Positions 45,650-54,220 are shown, numbered from the stretch's first letter. The stretch is DNA of 64,000 bases from an uncultured Lachnospiraceae bacterium (GCA_945919795.1 CAMEJJ010000005.1:1-64000), one strand, 5' to 3'. Notes: generated by a model from the letters alone, not told the origin. Numbers and translations are program-made.

Positions 45650-46336
45650 TCAGCCAGAAATTTCATCATCCTGACAAACAATGCTGATGCTTTGAATTCC
45701 TTCTATTCCAATGAGTTTTTCCTCCAGAGAGCCATTCTTTTTCTCGCATTTTTTCAAAAAAGCGGAAGAGGTTTCAAAGATACTCTCTCCATCTGCACCG
45801 ATGTCCACATTGTGAACCCGTCTTACCGCCTTATGGGCTAAAACCAAATCAACGGTTTTTTCTGCCTCAGAGAGGGCACTTACTCCACCGCGAATAATAA
45901 CCAGAGTACGGTCCGTATTTTTGACAAAGCCAAACAAAACCAAAAACAAAAAGATGACCACTGACCCTAATAAAGCAATCAGATAATCGGAAACACCGCA
46001 GCAAATTCCGACCGCGACAGCCCAAAATATATAGATAGTGTCTCTCGGATCTTTAATTGCCGTACGAAAACGCACAATCGAAAGCGCACCTACCATACCT
46101 AGAGAAAGTGAAATATTGTTTCCGATGACACACATGACCATGGTTGTAACCAGCGTCACCATAACCAGTGAAATATTAAACCGCTCACTATAGATTGTTC
46201 CGTGGTGTGTAGAACGATACGCAATATAAATCAATGCGGCGATAAGCAAAGCTGCTAAAAGATTAATCGCGACATCGCCAAATGTAACCGTTCCTTCTCC
46301 CTGACTTTGTATGAGATTATATAATGTTTCCTTCAT
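45650..46336 (-). CDS. DUF4956 membrane protein
   Basis: 228 residues. Three or four N-terminal membrane helices contain NISLSLGMVGALSIVRFRTAIKDP, the DUF4956 core, and a soluble C-terminal domain of about 100 residues follows (TLVIIRGGVSALSEAEKTV). GGAGG precedes the ATG; one base separates it from the VTC stop. DUF4956 proteins often accompany VTC and CotH genes, but their role is unknown. Confidence 0.92.
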   Translation of the reverse strand: MKETLYNLIQSQGEGTVTFGDVAINLLAALLIAALIYIAYRSTHHGTIYSERFNISLVMVTLVTTMVMCVIGNNISLSLGMVGALSIVRFRTAIKDPRDTIYIFWAVAVGICCGVSDYLIALLGSVVIFLFLVLFGFVKNTDRTLVIIRGGVSALSEAEKTVDLVLAHKAVRRVHNVDIGADGESIFETSSAFLKKCEKKNGSLEEKLIGIEGIQSISIVCQDDEISG

Positions 46337-46337
46337 G

Positions 46338-47039
46338 TTATTGTCCTCCTCGCTGTCTCAACATCATTCTTGATTTTACATATTTACTGCTTGATATCTG
46401 TGTATACATTTTGTAACTTAAGGCCTTCTTGATGTTACTCAGTAAAAATGCGTTATATTTTACTTCTAAAGTAATTTCCGTCGGATGTATCAACGGATAA
46501 AGCATGGCGTCTTTTGAAAACAGGTCGAAATTGCTTTCACTTCCCCGCAATTTTGAATCAAAGGTAACTCTGGTATCATTTTCCGGCACAAAAAAAGCAA
46601 AACGGTCATATTCCACCATGCATTTGGGCCGATACAAATCCATCTGCATCATCGTATAGATTTGCCCGGCAAGAGGCTCTTTTTTCTCCTTCAAAGACCG
46701 GTAATCTCCTTTTAACAGAAGCTTCGCCTCATCTTTTCCAATCAATAAAGAACGTTTTCTTTGAGCGCCGTTACTTTTTTCTTTTAATTCCAGTTTTGCA
46801 AAGTCCCCCTTCGGATCATATACCCGCAGCCGGATCTTTTTCCTCTCATCCACACCGTCTTCTTTTTCGTAATAATCTTTATCATACAAAGTATCGAAAT
46901 AGACAGAGCGAACAAGGTAGCCATTCACACCATTGTATGCATCCTCTTTCATATACGTTCGCAATCGCTGTTTTAACATTTGTGTTTCAACCGGATCAAT
47001 CAGATATTTTTTTTCGACACGATTGACATCAAGTATCAC
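46338..47039 (-). CDS. VTC domain protein (polyphosphate polymerase family)
   Basis: 233 residues. The tunnel-forming VTC/CYTH motifs are RVEKKYLID near the start, YLVRSVYFDTLYD, RKKIRLRVY, KLELKEKSNG, VEYDRFAF and TLEVKYNAFL. The basic residues K/R in these strands line the phosphate tunnel in yeast Vtc4. The start is GTG at 47039, with GGAGGAAG six bases upstream; it overlaps the preceding gene by 11 bases. In yeast the domain makes polyphosphate. Here a role in the polysaccharide cluster is implied but undefined. Confidence 0.9.
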   Translation of the reverse strand: MILDVNRVEKKYLIDPVETQMLKQRLRTYMKEDAYNGVNGYLVRSVYFDTLYDKDYYEKEDGVDERKKIRLRVYDPKGDFAKLELKEKSNGAQRKRSLLIGKDEAKLLLKGDYRSLKEKKEPLAGQIYTMMQMDLYRPKCMVEYDRFAFFVPENDTRVTFDSKLRGSESNFDLFSKDAMLYPLIHPTEITLEVKYNAFLLSNIKKALSYKMYTQISSSKYVKSRMMLRQRGGQ

Positions 47040-48087
47040 GTTTTTCTTCCTCCTCCCTTTTCAATAACAACAAATCGTCATACGTATGGAATATGATTTG
47101 TTCATCTTTTTTCAGATATCTCAGATAAATTCCCAGTCCGGATAATGCAATAAAAATTCCCAGGACCACCGGCAGGCTGGAAATATACCACAAATGCACA
47201 AAAAAGGAGAAGAAAAAGGCTCCCAACAACGGTACAATCCAGAATTGCTTCTTTTGCAGAAAATCATACAAATATGCCTTTTTTAAAATACTGTCAGAAA
47301 GCATGGAAAGAAACATGACCATTCCCAGTCCAATAAAAGCAAACAATACAAAAAACAGCATGAAAGCCAAAAATGAGCCGTTTACCACCATTGCCATTTT
47401 CATGCCCAAAAGTCCGGATAGCATTGCCGTCGCACCAAAGAAAGCATTTTTTATCAGTCTTGGTCCAAAAATACAAATCGCCAGACATAACAGAAGGGCT
47501 ATCACTCTCATAAGCGGAAAGACGACCTCCGGGCGAAACGAAAACCAGATAACCCTTTCCCACTCGGGAAAAAGATGAATTTCATAAAGATATTCTTCCG
47601 TTTCTTCTGACCATAAAGGTGCCTCGACCACATTCATTTTCTTTAGGCGGGCATTACAATCGTCCTCATTCTGTATCAAAAGATAGACTCCTATAGAAAG
47701 GTTTTCTGCCTTACCAATGCCTTTTTTGCAGTTGATGCTTGCAGTTGGTTCTATCTTTTCTGCCGCAATATAATCAGCTATTGTCTCTGCCATATCGGCA
47801 ATATCCGATCCTCGCGATAATTTCCGGTATGGTGTGATGTCAAGATTACGATAGGTTTTCAGATATCGAAATTCTCCTCCCGAGAACTCGGCAATCTGAT
47901 ATATATCCACCCCCATAAACCGCGATTCATCTTCCAAATTGACCGAAATCGAAACCGGCTCATCAACCAGAATGTCCGGTTTTTCTTCTTTTTCCTTAGC
48001 ATTTACCGAATTTGTAAGGAAAAACGACAAAATCGGCAACAAAAAAAGAGCTCCAAAACTCAGAGCTCCCCATTTCGAAACTTTCAT
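47029..48087 (-). CDS. Pilin-like domain fused to a multi-pass membrane protein
   Basis: 352 residues. A signal peptide (about 1-29) precedes an extracellular domain of about 150 residues whose order (VDIYQIAEFSGG, ADMAETIADYIAAE, GKAENLSIGVYLLIQ) resembles the first domain of Gram-positive pilins or SpaA-type proteins. Then follow about seven membrane helices (about 160-330) and an acidic and basic tail (KREEEEKRDT). There is no LPXTG sorting signal. The ATG at 48087 has AGAGG eight bases upstream. It is the first gene of the cluster, and its end overlaps the VTC gene. I do not recognise this fusion as a described family. Confidence 0.75.
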   Translation of the reverse strand: MKVSKWGALSFGALFLLPILSFFLTNSVNAKEKEEKPDILVDEPVSISVNLEDESRFMGVDIYQIAEFSGGEFRYLKTYRNLDITPYRKLSRGSDIADMAETIADYIAAEKIEPTASINCKKGIGKAENLSIGVYLLIQNEDDCNARLKKMNVVEAPLWSEETEEYLYEIHLFPEWERVIWFSFRPEVVFPLMRVIALLLCLAICIFGPRLIKNAFFGATAMLSGLLGMKMAMVVNGSFLAFMLFFVLFAFIGLGMVMFLSMLSDSILKKAYLYDFLQKKQFWIVPLLGAFFFSFFVHLWYISSLPVVLGIFIALSGLGIYLRYLKKDEQIIFHTYDDLLLLKREEEEKRDT

Positions 48088-48260
48088 ATGCAAGTCCTCT
48101 CATACAAAACCATTTCCTAAGAAATCCTTTTGTAGTAGGATACCGTGCCGTGAACAGAAAATCAATATGCAATTAATGGTAAATTCAATTTGTCCTTATA
48201 CATTTCAGGGTCAATATATACAAAACCAAGCCCTATGGTTCTTGGCTATTGTCCCCACTA

Positions 48261-49469
48261 TCAATCGCGGTAAAATGCTTCCGTATCAATTATTTCCTGC
48301 GAATCGGGATATTTTTCAAAAATCTCCAGAAATTCATCAAAATGCTTATCAAATACCTCTACCACCAGAGGATCAAACTGCCTGCCGGACTGGGCAAGAA
48401 TTTCATCCCTTGCCTCCTGCGGAGACCATGGATCTTTATAAGGACGCCAGCTAACCAGTGCATCAAAAACATCGGCAACGGAAACACATCTGGAAAAGAT
48501 ACCGATCTTTTCACCTTTGATACCGTCATAACCAGTTCCATCATAGCGTTCGTGATGCTCATATGCAATATCAGCAGAAAGCTGCATCAATTCACCGGGA
48601 GAATTTTCCAACATCTTTTTTCCATAGGTGGTGTGCTTTTTTATGACATCAAATTCTTCTTTTGTCAGCTTTCCGGGCTTTTCCAGAATCTCGTGCGGAA
48701 CCATGATTTTACCGACATCATGCATCATCGCAGCCATACCGACTTTCCAGACCATATCATCATCATATCCTAAATTCCTGCACAAAATCTTAGTATATTC
48801 GGATACTCTTTTTACATGCATGCCGGTTTCCTGGGACTGACTTTCAATCATTTGTGACAAAGAAGTGATGATTCCTTCTTGTTCAGCTAATAGTTCCTGA
48901 TTTTTATGAACAAGTGCCTGAATCAGATTTTGCACCTTTTCTGTCATATTTAAACATACCACTGCAATAGCCATATATTCCAATAATCTGGGTAAAATTC
49001 CATAGAAAATCGTCCCACGCAGAGTTATCAAAGGTTCATCGGGAACAATCTTAAGATAAAATGCTAGCAGATGAGCTGCAATCATAACCGGAATACCTAG
49101 AATGGTTGTATACCAGACACTTTTCTTATCACAATACAGGCAGGAAACCAACAATGGGAATACAAGCATGATAATAACATGATAAGACAAAAATGAATAT
49201 AATACTCCCGACATCAGTACAACCAATGTCAGCACAAAATATCGGATGATTAAACTATGCAGATGAAAAACATTGTAAAAAAGTGTCGGCAGAAACATGA
49301 CACCTATTGAGAATAGCAGGACCGGATAAATGACACTGTCTATAATAAAAATATGAAAATAATTCAAAAGCACAACAATTACAAATATCCCCATATTAAT
49401 TCGACATATCATTGCCATTTTCAGATTTGCATTGTATTCGTATTCATCTGTGAGCCGATTCATGTTCAT
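48261..49469 (-). CDS. Membrane HD-GYP domain protein (probable c-di-GMP phosphodiesterase)
   Basis: 402 residues. Six N-terminal membrane helices (to about residue 180) and a coiled linker precede a C-terminal HD-GYP domain: MHDVGKIMVPHEIL, KPGKLTKEEFDVIKKHTTYG, YEHHERYDGTGYDG and ADVFDALVSWRPYKDP. The usual GYP tripeptide is GYD here, while the metal-binding histidines and aspartates are kept. AAGGAAG precedes the ATG at 49469. It ends 174 bases before the polysaccharide cluster starts, in the same direction. Control of the PilZ cellulose synthase through c-di-GMP is an inference. Confidence 0.9.
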   Translation of the reverse strand: MNMNRLTDEYEYNANLKMAMICRINMGIFVIVVLLNYFHIFIIDSVIYPVLLFSIGVMFLPTLFYNVFHLHSLIIRYFVLTLVVLMSGVLYSFLSYHVIIMLVFPLLVSCLYCDKKSVWYTTILGIPVMIAAHLLAFYLKIVPDEPLITLRGTIFYGILPRLLEYMAIAVVCLNMTEKVQNLIQALVHKNQELLAEQEGIITSLSQMIESQSQETGMHVKRVSEYTKILCRNLGYDDDMVWKVGMAAMMHDVGKIMVPHEILEKPGKLTKEEFDVIKKHTTYGKKMLENSPGELMQLSADIAYEHHERYDGTGYDGIKGEKIGIFSRCVSVADVFDALVSWRPYKDPWSPQEARDEILAQSGRQFDPLVVEVFDKHFDEFLEIFEKYPDSQEIIDTEAFYRD

Positions 49470-49523
49470 CACCTTTTCTTCCTTAGAGACTAGCAGTTAT
49501 AGGTAAGGTCATTTCTAATAATA

Positions 49524-50294
49524 TCATTTTTGAAAACTTTTAAAAAGTAAAAACAAACCTTTTAGCAACAGATCGTCATCCAAAATCATGTCATGACGAC
49601 AATGCCTTCCAATCAGCTTACCCAGACCGCCTGTGCAAACAATACTGGCAGGAGGTTCTTTCATTTCCTCGATAAAATGATCTATAATACCGTCAATGGC
49701 TCCTGCCGATCCGTAAACAAGACCGGATTGCATACTTGTAGTTGTTTCTACAGCAATTGCTTTTTGGGGCGCAACAATATCAATATCCGGCAATAAAGAT
49801 GTTCCGGAAACAAGGGCATTTAGTGCCGTTCCTGCGCCCGGAAGAATTGCTCCGCCAATATAAGCACCGCTTTTATCCACCACTGTAATTGTCGTAGCAG
49901 TACCCATATCAACAATAATACAAGGTAATGGATATAATGACTTTGCAGCCACTGCTGCCACTTCCAGATCCGGTGCAATCATGCCTCCGGGGATGGCACT
50001 CATATCCAGACCGGAAGAAAAGGTACCGACTACCAAGGGATCTTTTCCACTCAAAATCTTTAATGCTTTTTTCAATGATTTTGTAACAGCAGGAGCTACC
50101 GAAGAAATAATCATGCCCTCTATTTCATCTATCGTAATTCCGCTTAATTTAAAAATCTGATTAATTTTAATCGCATATCCGCTATCCGTCTCCTTAATAT
50201 CCGTGGCAAGACGATAACTTTTAACAATCTTCATATCATCATCCACAAATCCCAAAACGGTATGGGTGTTTCCGGTATCTACTGCAAAAATCAT
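49524..50294 (-). CDS. coaX: Type III pantothenate kinase
   Basis: 256 residues from MIFAVDTGNTHTVLGFVDDD; AGGAGG six bases before the ATG at 50294 sets the start. The phosphate motifs VDTGNTHT and IVDMGTATTITV and the GGAILPGAGTALNAL segment are typical CoaX. It catalyses the first step of coenzyme A synthesis. An ECF S component probably importing pantothenate lies directly upstream. Confidence 0.96.
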   Translation of the reverse strand: MIFAVDTGNTHTVLGFVDDDMKIVKSYRLATDIKETDSGYAIKINQIFKLSGITIDEIEGMIISSVAPAVTKSLKKALKILSGKDPLVVGTFSSGLDMSAIPGGMIAPDLEVAAVAAKSLYPLPCIIVDMGTATTITVVDKSGAYIGGAILPGAGTALNALVSGTSLLPDIDIVAPQKAIAVETTTSMQSGLVYGSAGAIDGIIDHFIEEMKEPPASIVCTGGLGKLIGRHCRHDMILDDDLLLKGLFLLFKSFQK

Positions 50295-50353
50295 AGCATT
50301 CCTCCTATTATATATTATGTAAACTAAAAACATTCAAAAAGTCTTCATTTATT

Positions 50354-50382
50354 TATAGCCCGGAGGCACACCCCGGGCTATT
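50354..50382 (-). terminator. Stem-loop between the ECF S component and coaX
   Basis: TAGCCCGG and CCGGGCTA form an eight-pair GC-rich stem around an eight-base loop; the minus strand continues TAAATAAATG with few T residues. It could limit readthrough into coaX rather than end transcription fully. Confidence 0.6.
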
Positions 50383-50402
50383 TGCACTATATATACTTAT
50401 CA

Positions 50403-50978
50403 TTATCGATTAACTGATTTTTTTCCGAGATTGACCAATCTCAAAATCGTAGGTGAAAGAATAATGTTGATTGCCATTTCTACTAAGAAATTGGTACCTA
50501 CTAAACCAACGATCATAAAAGCTCCCGCATTTGCAAAACCTGCACCTTCAGCCCATCCTTTGATCGTCTCATAAAAGAAAAGTCTGCAACCGATTAAAAA
50601 GATGCCGGTATTAACAATTGGAGCACATATTGCTGCAACAACACATGCCAAGTATTTATTTACTTTTTCTAATGCAAGATAAACTATACCTGCTGCCAGA
50701 CCCGCAAGTGTTCCTTTTAAAATGACTGTAATAATAGTACCCGGAACGCTGATTGCAAGGAAAGCTCCTGCATCCGTAAAAAGAACGACAACGCTAAACA
50801 CAAATCCGAGCCATGCACCTGCCTTATATCCATATAGTGCAGCACCTACTACTATTGGAATCAGTACAAGTGTAATGTTGAAAATCCCGAATCTGATTGA
50901 AATAGCCAATGCCTGTAAGACGATGATGATTGCTGTCAACACGCTTAATCCAACGAGTTTCTTTGTTTCAAACTTCAT
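50403..50978 (-). CDS. ECF transporter S component, probable pantothenate specificity
   Basis: 191 residues, five or six membrane helices, starting MKFETKKLVGLSVLTAIIIV as S components do. TLVLIPIVVGAALYGYKAGAWLGFVFS and NAGAFMIVGLVGTNFLVE match the PanT-like group. GGAGG precedes the ATG. Position directly upstream of coaX supports pantothenate as the substrate by guilt of association; the ECF ATPase and T subunits are elsewhere. Confidence 0.83.
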   Translation of the reverse strand: MKFETKKLVGLSVLTAIIIVLQALAISIRFGIFNITLVLIPIVVGAALYGYKAGAWLGFVFSVVVLFTDAGAFLAISVPGTIITVILKGTLAGLAAGIVYLALEKVNKYLACVVAAICAPIVNTGIFLIGCRLFFYETIKGWAEGAGFANAGAFMIVGLVGTNFLVEMAINIILSPTILRLVNLGKKSVNR

Positions 50979-51134
50979 ATTAAGTTCCTCCTGCTACTGT
51001 TTTGAATAAATCAAATATAGTGCGAAAAAAGTATAACACTTAATAATCGTTCTTGCAATTCCTTATTTTCTGCCGTACGATCACTGCCGGACAATACTAC
51101 CTTTTTTCTGCCGGACAATACTGCCGCCGTTCTC

Positions 51135-51944
51135 CTACGAACCGCTTCCGTCATAACGCGATGCGCCCCGCATCCACATCTTATAACTCAGATAGAAAAA
51201 TAAGCCGCCGATAACCGGTGAAAGCCATGATAAGAGTGGCACTTCATCCGGTCTCAAAATTACAAGGCTCGGATAGTATGCGATAAATGCTACCGGCAAC
51301 AAAAAAGTAAAGATAAACTTAAACAACGGATTATATATTGTAATCGGATATTTGGCGTAATCTTTCAACTTTAATGATAAATCCAGAATATAAAAGGAAT
51401 TCTCAATCCAGAAACAGGTTGCTGCTGCCGCAGTCTGCATCGCCATCATAAAAAGGGAAGCCGAAAGCAGAAAGACAATCAGCTTTAAAATCATCACAAA
51501 ATTCACCGGCAGAGCCAGATGATACCAGGCATAGCAGATGGTTCCCAATCCGAAGAAAAGCTGTCCAAATCCCTTGACGTCAAAAACTTCCGATTCGTAG
51601 TAAAAAAACAAATTAATCGGTCGAAAACAGTATTTGACAAAATCTCCGTCATAAACATAGCGTCTCAGATTCCAGTTATTATCCAAAAGGCACTGTGTGG
51701 GCGTAATGGCAACCAGTGAAAAACCGTACAAAAAGAGCATTTCATAATATCCCCATCCATTGATGGAAGGAAATTTACTAAACATCAGCCAGAATGCTAC
51801 AAAACCAACGATATTGGTTGCAATCATTCCCAATGTCGAAATAATAAAGTCCGCACGATAACTCATCCTGCTTTTGATATCCTGCGCAATAATTTTAAAA
51901 TATATTTTGATATAAAAAGATAATCCTCTTTTTTTCGTATTCAT
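51135..51944 (-). CDS. ABC-2 type exporter permease (DUF990 family), second subunit
   Basis: 269 residues, six membrane helices, with the DUF990/ABC-2 pattern (YIKIYFKIIAQDIKSRMSYRAD, MLFLYGFSLVA). GGAGG six bases before the ATG at 51944 sets the start; the frame is open 27 codons further into the previous gene. Its start lies two bases after the stop of the first permease. With the ATPase and partner permease it forms an exporter of unknown substrate. Confidence 0.87.
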   Translation of the reverse strand: MNTKKRGLSFYIKIYFKIIAQDIKSRMSYRADFIISTLGMIATNIVGFVAFWLMFSKFPSINGWGYYEMLFLYGFSLVAITPTQCLLDNNWNLRRYVYDGDFVKYCFRPINLFFYYESEVFDVKGFGQLFFGLGTICYAWYHLALPVNFVMILKLIVFLLSASLFMMAMQTAAAATCFWIENSFYILDLSLKLKDYAKYPITIYNPLFKFIFTFLLPVAFIAYYPSLVILRPDEVPLLSWLSPVIGGLFFYLSYKMWMRGASRYDGSGS

Positions 51945-51946
51945 AC

Positions 51947-52753
51947 TCAACCTCCGTTCACGGTAACCTGTCTGATGGAAATACGCCAAAACAGATGACT
52001 GATTAGAGACATAACCACAGCCCATGCAAGAGATACCAGCAGTTTTTCTGCCACCATACCGGCATCCGGATTACGACTTAGCAAAATCGTCAAAGGTGTA
52101 TCATAGATTGCCCGAAACGGCAGATACTCAATGACGGTACGCAGTTTTTCCGGAAAAAATGCCAGAGGAATGGTAGCACCGGATAACAGTGTGACAACCG
52201 CCTGTTTCATCACATTGATTCCCCATATAGATTCGGTATACAGACAAACCGTCCCGATTATAAAATCGATTTCATAATTAATGACTACGGCCAGAACGAC
52301 AGCAATCACAAAATAGATTAAGTTAATTCCAATTGCAATCGTACCCTTTGTCACAAGCATAACAATGAGAAATGTCGGAATAAACGTAAATACAAAGTTT
52401 ACCACAAAACTGCCGGATACACTCCAGAATAAATAATCCTTGTATTTCATCGGTTTGAGCAGATTCAAAGCAATTTTTCCACTTTGAATATCTCGTCCCA
52501 TCTCCCAGACAATGTACATTTCCATAAAATTAAACAAAGCAGTGGCAAGAACCAGATATATCATCGTACTTTCAAATGTCATTCCGTTTACCACATCGCT
52601 TCCGGATGAGGCAAAGATTGCTTTCCAGACAAAATAAATTAAGGTCAGATACAATAGATTGCCAAAAACCATGACAACAAGAGCCATACGATAATTGACA
52701 CACTCAATAATACCTGCTCTTGTCAGGGCAAAATATTTTTTGAAGCGGTTCAT
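51947..52753 (-). CDS. ABC-2 type exporter permease (DUF990 family), first subunit
   Basis: 268 residues, six membrane helices. ALTRAGIIECVNYRMALVVMV and EMGRDIQSGKIALNLLKPMKY are typical of this exporter family. Its start overlaps the ATPase stop (TGATG). Cotranscribed with the ATPase upstream and the second permease downstream. Confidence 0.87.
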   Translation of the reverse strand: MNRFKKYFALTRAGIIECVNYRMALVVMVFGNLLYLTLIYFVWKAIFASSGSDVVNGMTFESTMIYLVLATALFNFMEMYIVWEMGRDIQSGKIALNLLKPMKYKDYLFWSVSGSFVVNFVFTFIPTFLIVMLVTKGTIAIGINLIYFVIAVVLAVVINYEIDFIIGTVCLYTESIWGINVMKQAVVTLLSGATIPLAFFPEKLRTVIEYLPFRAIYDTPLTILLSRNPDAGMVAEKLLVSLAWAVVMSLISHLFWRISIRQVTVNGG

Positions 52754-53757
52754 CAGATCCCCTCCTTATATATTTTTTTAATGACATCCTCGGTGGAGAT
52801 TTCTTCTAACTGCATATCTTTAATTTTATGCTTTTCCTGAATCAGTCCAAGCACCTTGAGAACACTGGTTTTTTCTTCATTTACCAGAAGGAAAACCCAT
52901 TCATCATCATGAGAAATACGCACATCCATCATTTCTAATTCTTTTGTCAAATCCTCCACCATCACATCCATTTTTTCTCTCGGACGTATTTTTAGTGTAC
53001 GATATGCACCAAAGAATTTTCGCAGATGCTCAATATCATTATCATAAAGCATTTTTCCTTTATCAATGATGACAATCCGCTCACACAATGCATCCACATC
53101 TCCCATATCATGTGTGGTAAGGATGACTGTCGTGTGTTTCTGCTTATTTAATTCCAGAATCAATTCCCGGATTTTGCTCTTCATCGCAACATCCAGACCA
53201 ATCGTCGGCTCATCTAAAAATACAACCTTCGGATTATGTAAAAAAGCTGCCAGAATATCACTTAGTGTACGCTGTCCCAAAGACATCTGACGGACCGGCT
53301 TATGTAAAATCTCATCAAAATTAACCAGTTTTGCATATAATTCCATCATTCCATCATATTCATCCTGTGGTATCTGATAAATGTCCTTTAACAGCTTAAA
53401 CGATTCAATCAACGGTAACGCCCACCAAAGCTGGGAACGCTGTCCGAATACTACACCGATTTCCTGTGAATTCTGCGTTCTGTTTTTATAAGGAATTCTG
53501 CCATTTACCAGCAATTCCCCGTTTGTCGGTTCCAAAACACCGGTCATCATCTTAATGGTGGTTGATTTTCCGGCACCGTTTGGTCCTAAAAATCCAACAA
53601 TCTCTCCCGGCTTTACCGACAGTGAAATATGATCCACTGCACGTACGATTTTATAATCACGGGAAAACAGATCCTGAAAACTTCCCTTCAGTCCTTCTCT
53701 CCGGTTTAGCACCTTAAATTCTTTTGTAATGTCTTTTAATTCAATCATGTTTTCCAT
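52753..53757 (-). CDS. ABC exporter ATP-binding protein
   Basis: 334 residues. Walker A GPNGAGKST, Q-loop VFGQRSQLWW, signature MSLGQRTL and Walker B VVFLDEPTIGLD. The signature departs from the consensus LSGGQ, as in other DUF990-associated ATPases (YvfR/NatA-like group). A C-terminal accessory domain (about 235-334) is present. First gene of a three-gene operon with tight spacing. Substrate unknown. Confidence 0.93.
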   Translation of the reverse strand: MENMIELKDITKEFKVLNRREGLKGSFQDLFSRDYKIVRAVDHISLSVKPGEIVGFLGPNGAGKSTTIKMMTGVLEPTNGELLVNGRIPYKNRTQNSQEIGVVFGQRSQLWWALPLIESFKLLKDIYQIPQDEYDGMMELYAKLVNFDEILHKPVRQMSLGQRTLSDILAAFLHNPKVVFLDEPTIGLDVAMKSKIRELILELNKQKHTTVILTTHDMGDVDALCERIVIIDKGKMLYDNDIEHLRKFFGAYRTLKIRPREKMDVMVEDLTKELEMMDVRISHDDEWVFLLVNEEKTSVLKVLGLIQEKHKIKDMQLEEISTEDVIKKIYKEGI

Positions 53758-53814
53758 TTTCCAATCCCCTACTTATGTTCAATTCTTTTTATGTAAGCAC
53801 AGGAGCAAATTATC

Positions 53815-53870
53815 CTTTTGATCCCATGATACCATTATTACTTTGTGCTCTCGCAATCCTGCTATTATTA
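53815..53870. repeat. Dispersed GGTATCATGGGG-family repeat, degenerate copy
   Basis: TTTTGATCCCATGATACCA is followed by ACTTTGTGCTCTCGCAATCC, closely matching the second half of the copy at 11239-11322. It lies upstream of the ABC exporter operon. Confidence 0.6.
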
Positions 53871-53928
53871 TATATAAGGTATAAAACTAAAGCATATAGC
53901 CTTATAGTATAAAAAGCAGTAAACAGTA

Positions 53929-54004
53929 GGGACGGTTCTTCTGGCTCAACATTCGTTAAAAGCACGTATTGGAAATCATCCAGTTGAGCCAAAAGCACCG
54001 TCCC
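53929..54004. repeat. REP-like double-arm hairpin
   Basis: GGGACGGT pairs with ACCGTCCC and, inside it, GGCTCAAC pairs with GTTGAGCC. The opening GGGACGGTTCTTCTG resembles a fragment at 18107-18122. It lies between the ABC exporter and the small Cys-rich protein gene. Confidence 0.75.
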
Positions 54005-54031
54005 ATCTAAAAAAACGTCCCATCTAAAACA

Positions 54032-54202
54032 CTATTTTTTGGGAGCTTTATGAAATTCACAGTTTTTACAAATCACATTCCAACCAATAATTCGCTTAAA
54101 CTTTTTAGGCAGCTCTTTCCCATTCTTCTTTTTATAGCATTCCGCCTGAATGCCGGCACACACCTCATCCGTAATATCTTCATTGATAATTAAACATCTC
54201 AT
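54032..54202 (-). CDS. Small cysteine-rich protein
   Basis: 56 residues, beginning MRCLIINEDITDEVCAGIQA and ending CKNCEFHKAPKK. Five cysteines (3, 15, 22, 45, 48) include a C-terminal CKNC pair followed by a histidine, suggesting a metal site. The middle is lysine-rich (KKKNGKELPKKFKR). AAGGAAG lies about seven bases before the ATG. It starts 18 bases after the stop of the HD-GYP gene, so it is likely cotranscribed. No family recognised. Confidence 0.65.
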   Translation of the reverse strand: MRCLIINEDITDEVCAGIQAECYKKKNGKELPKKFKRIIGWNVICKNCEFHKAPKK

Positions 54203-54220
54203 ATTGTTTCTTCCTTCTTT

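Noticed and set aside
48094-48260. c-di-GMP riboswitch before the polymer cluster
   Set aside because: The conserved GEMM core is not present; only a plain promoter-like TTGATT-17-TATCCT and a weak hairpin are seen.
53810-53998. 62-codon minus-strand frame upstream of the ABC exporter
   Set aside because: It consists of the REP-like hairpin and a degenerate dispersed repeat.
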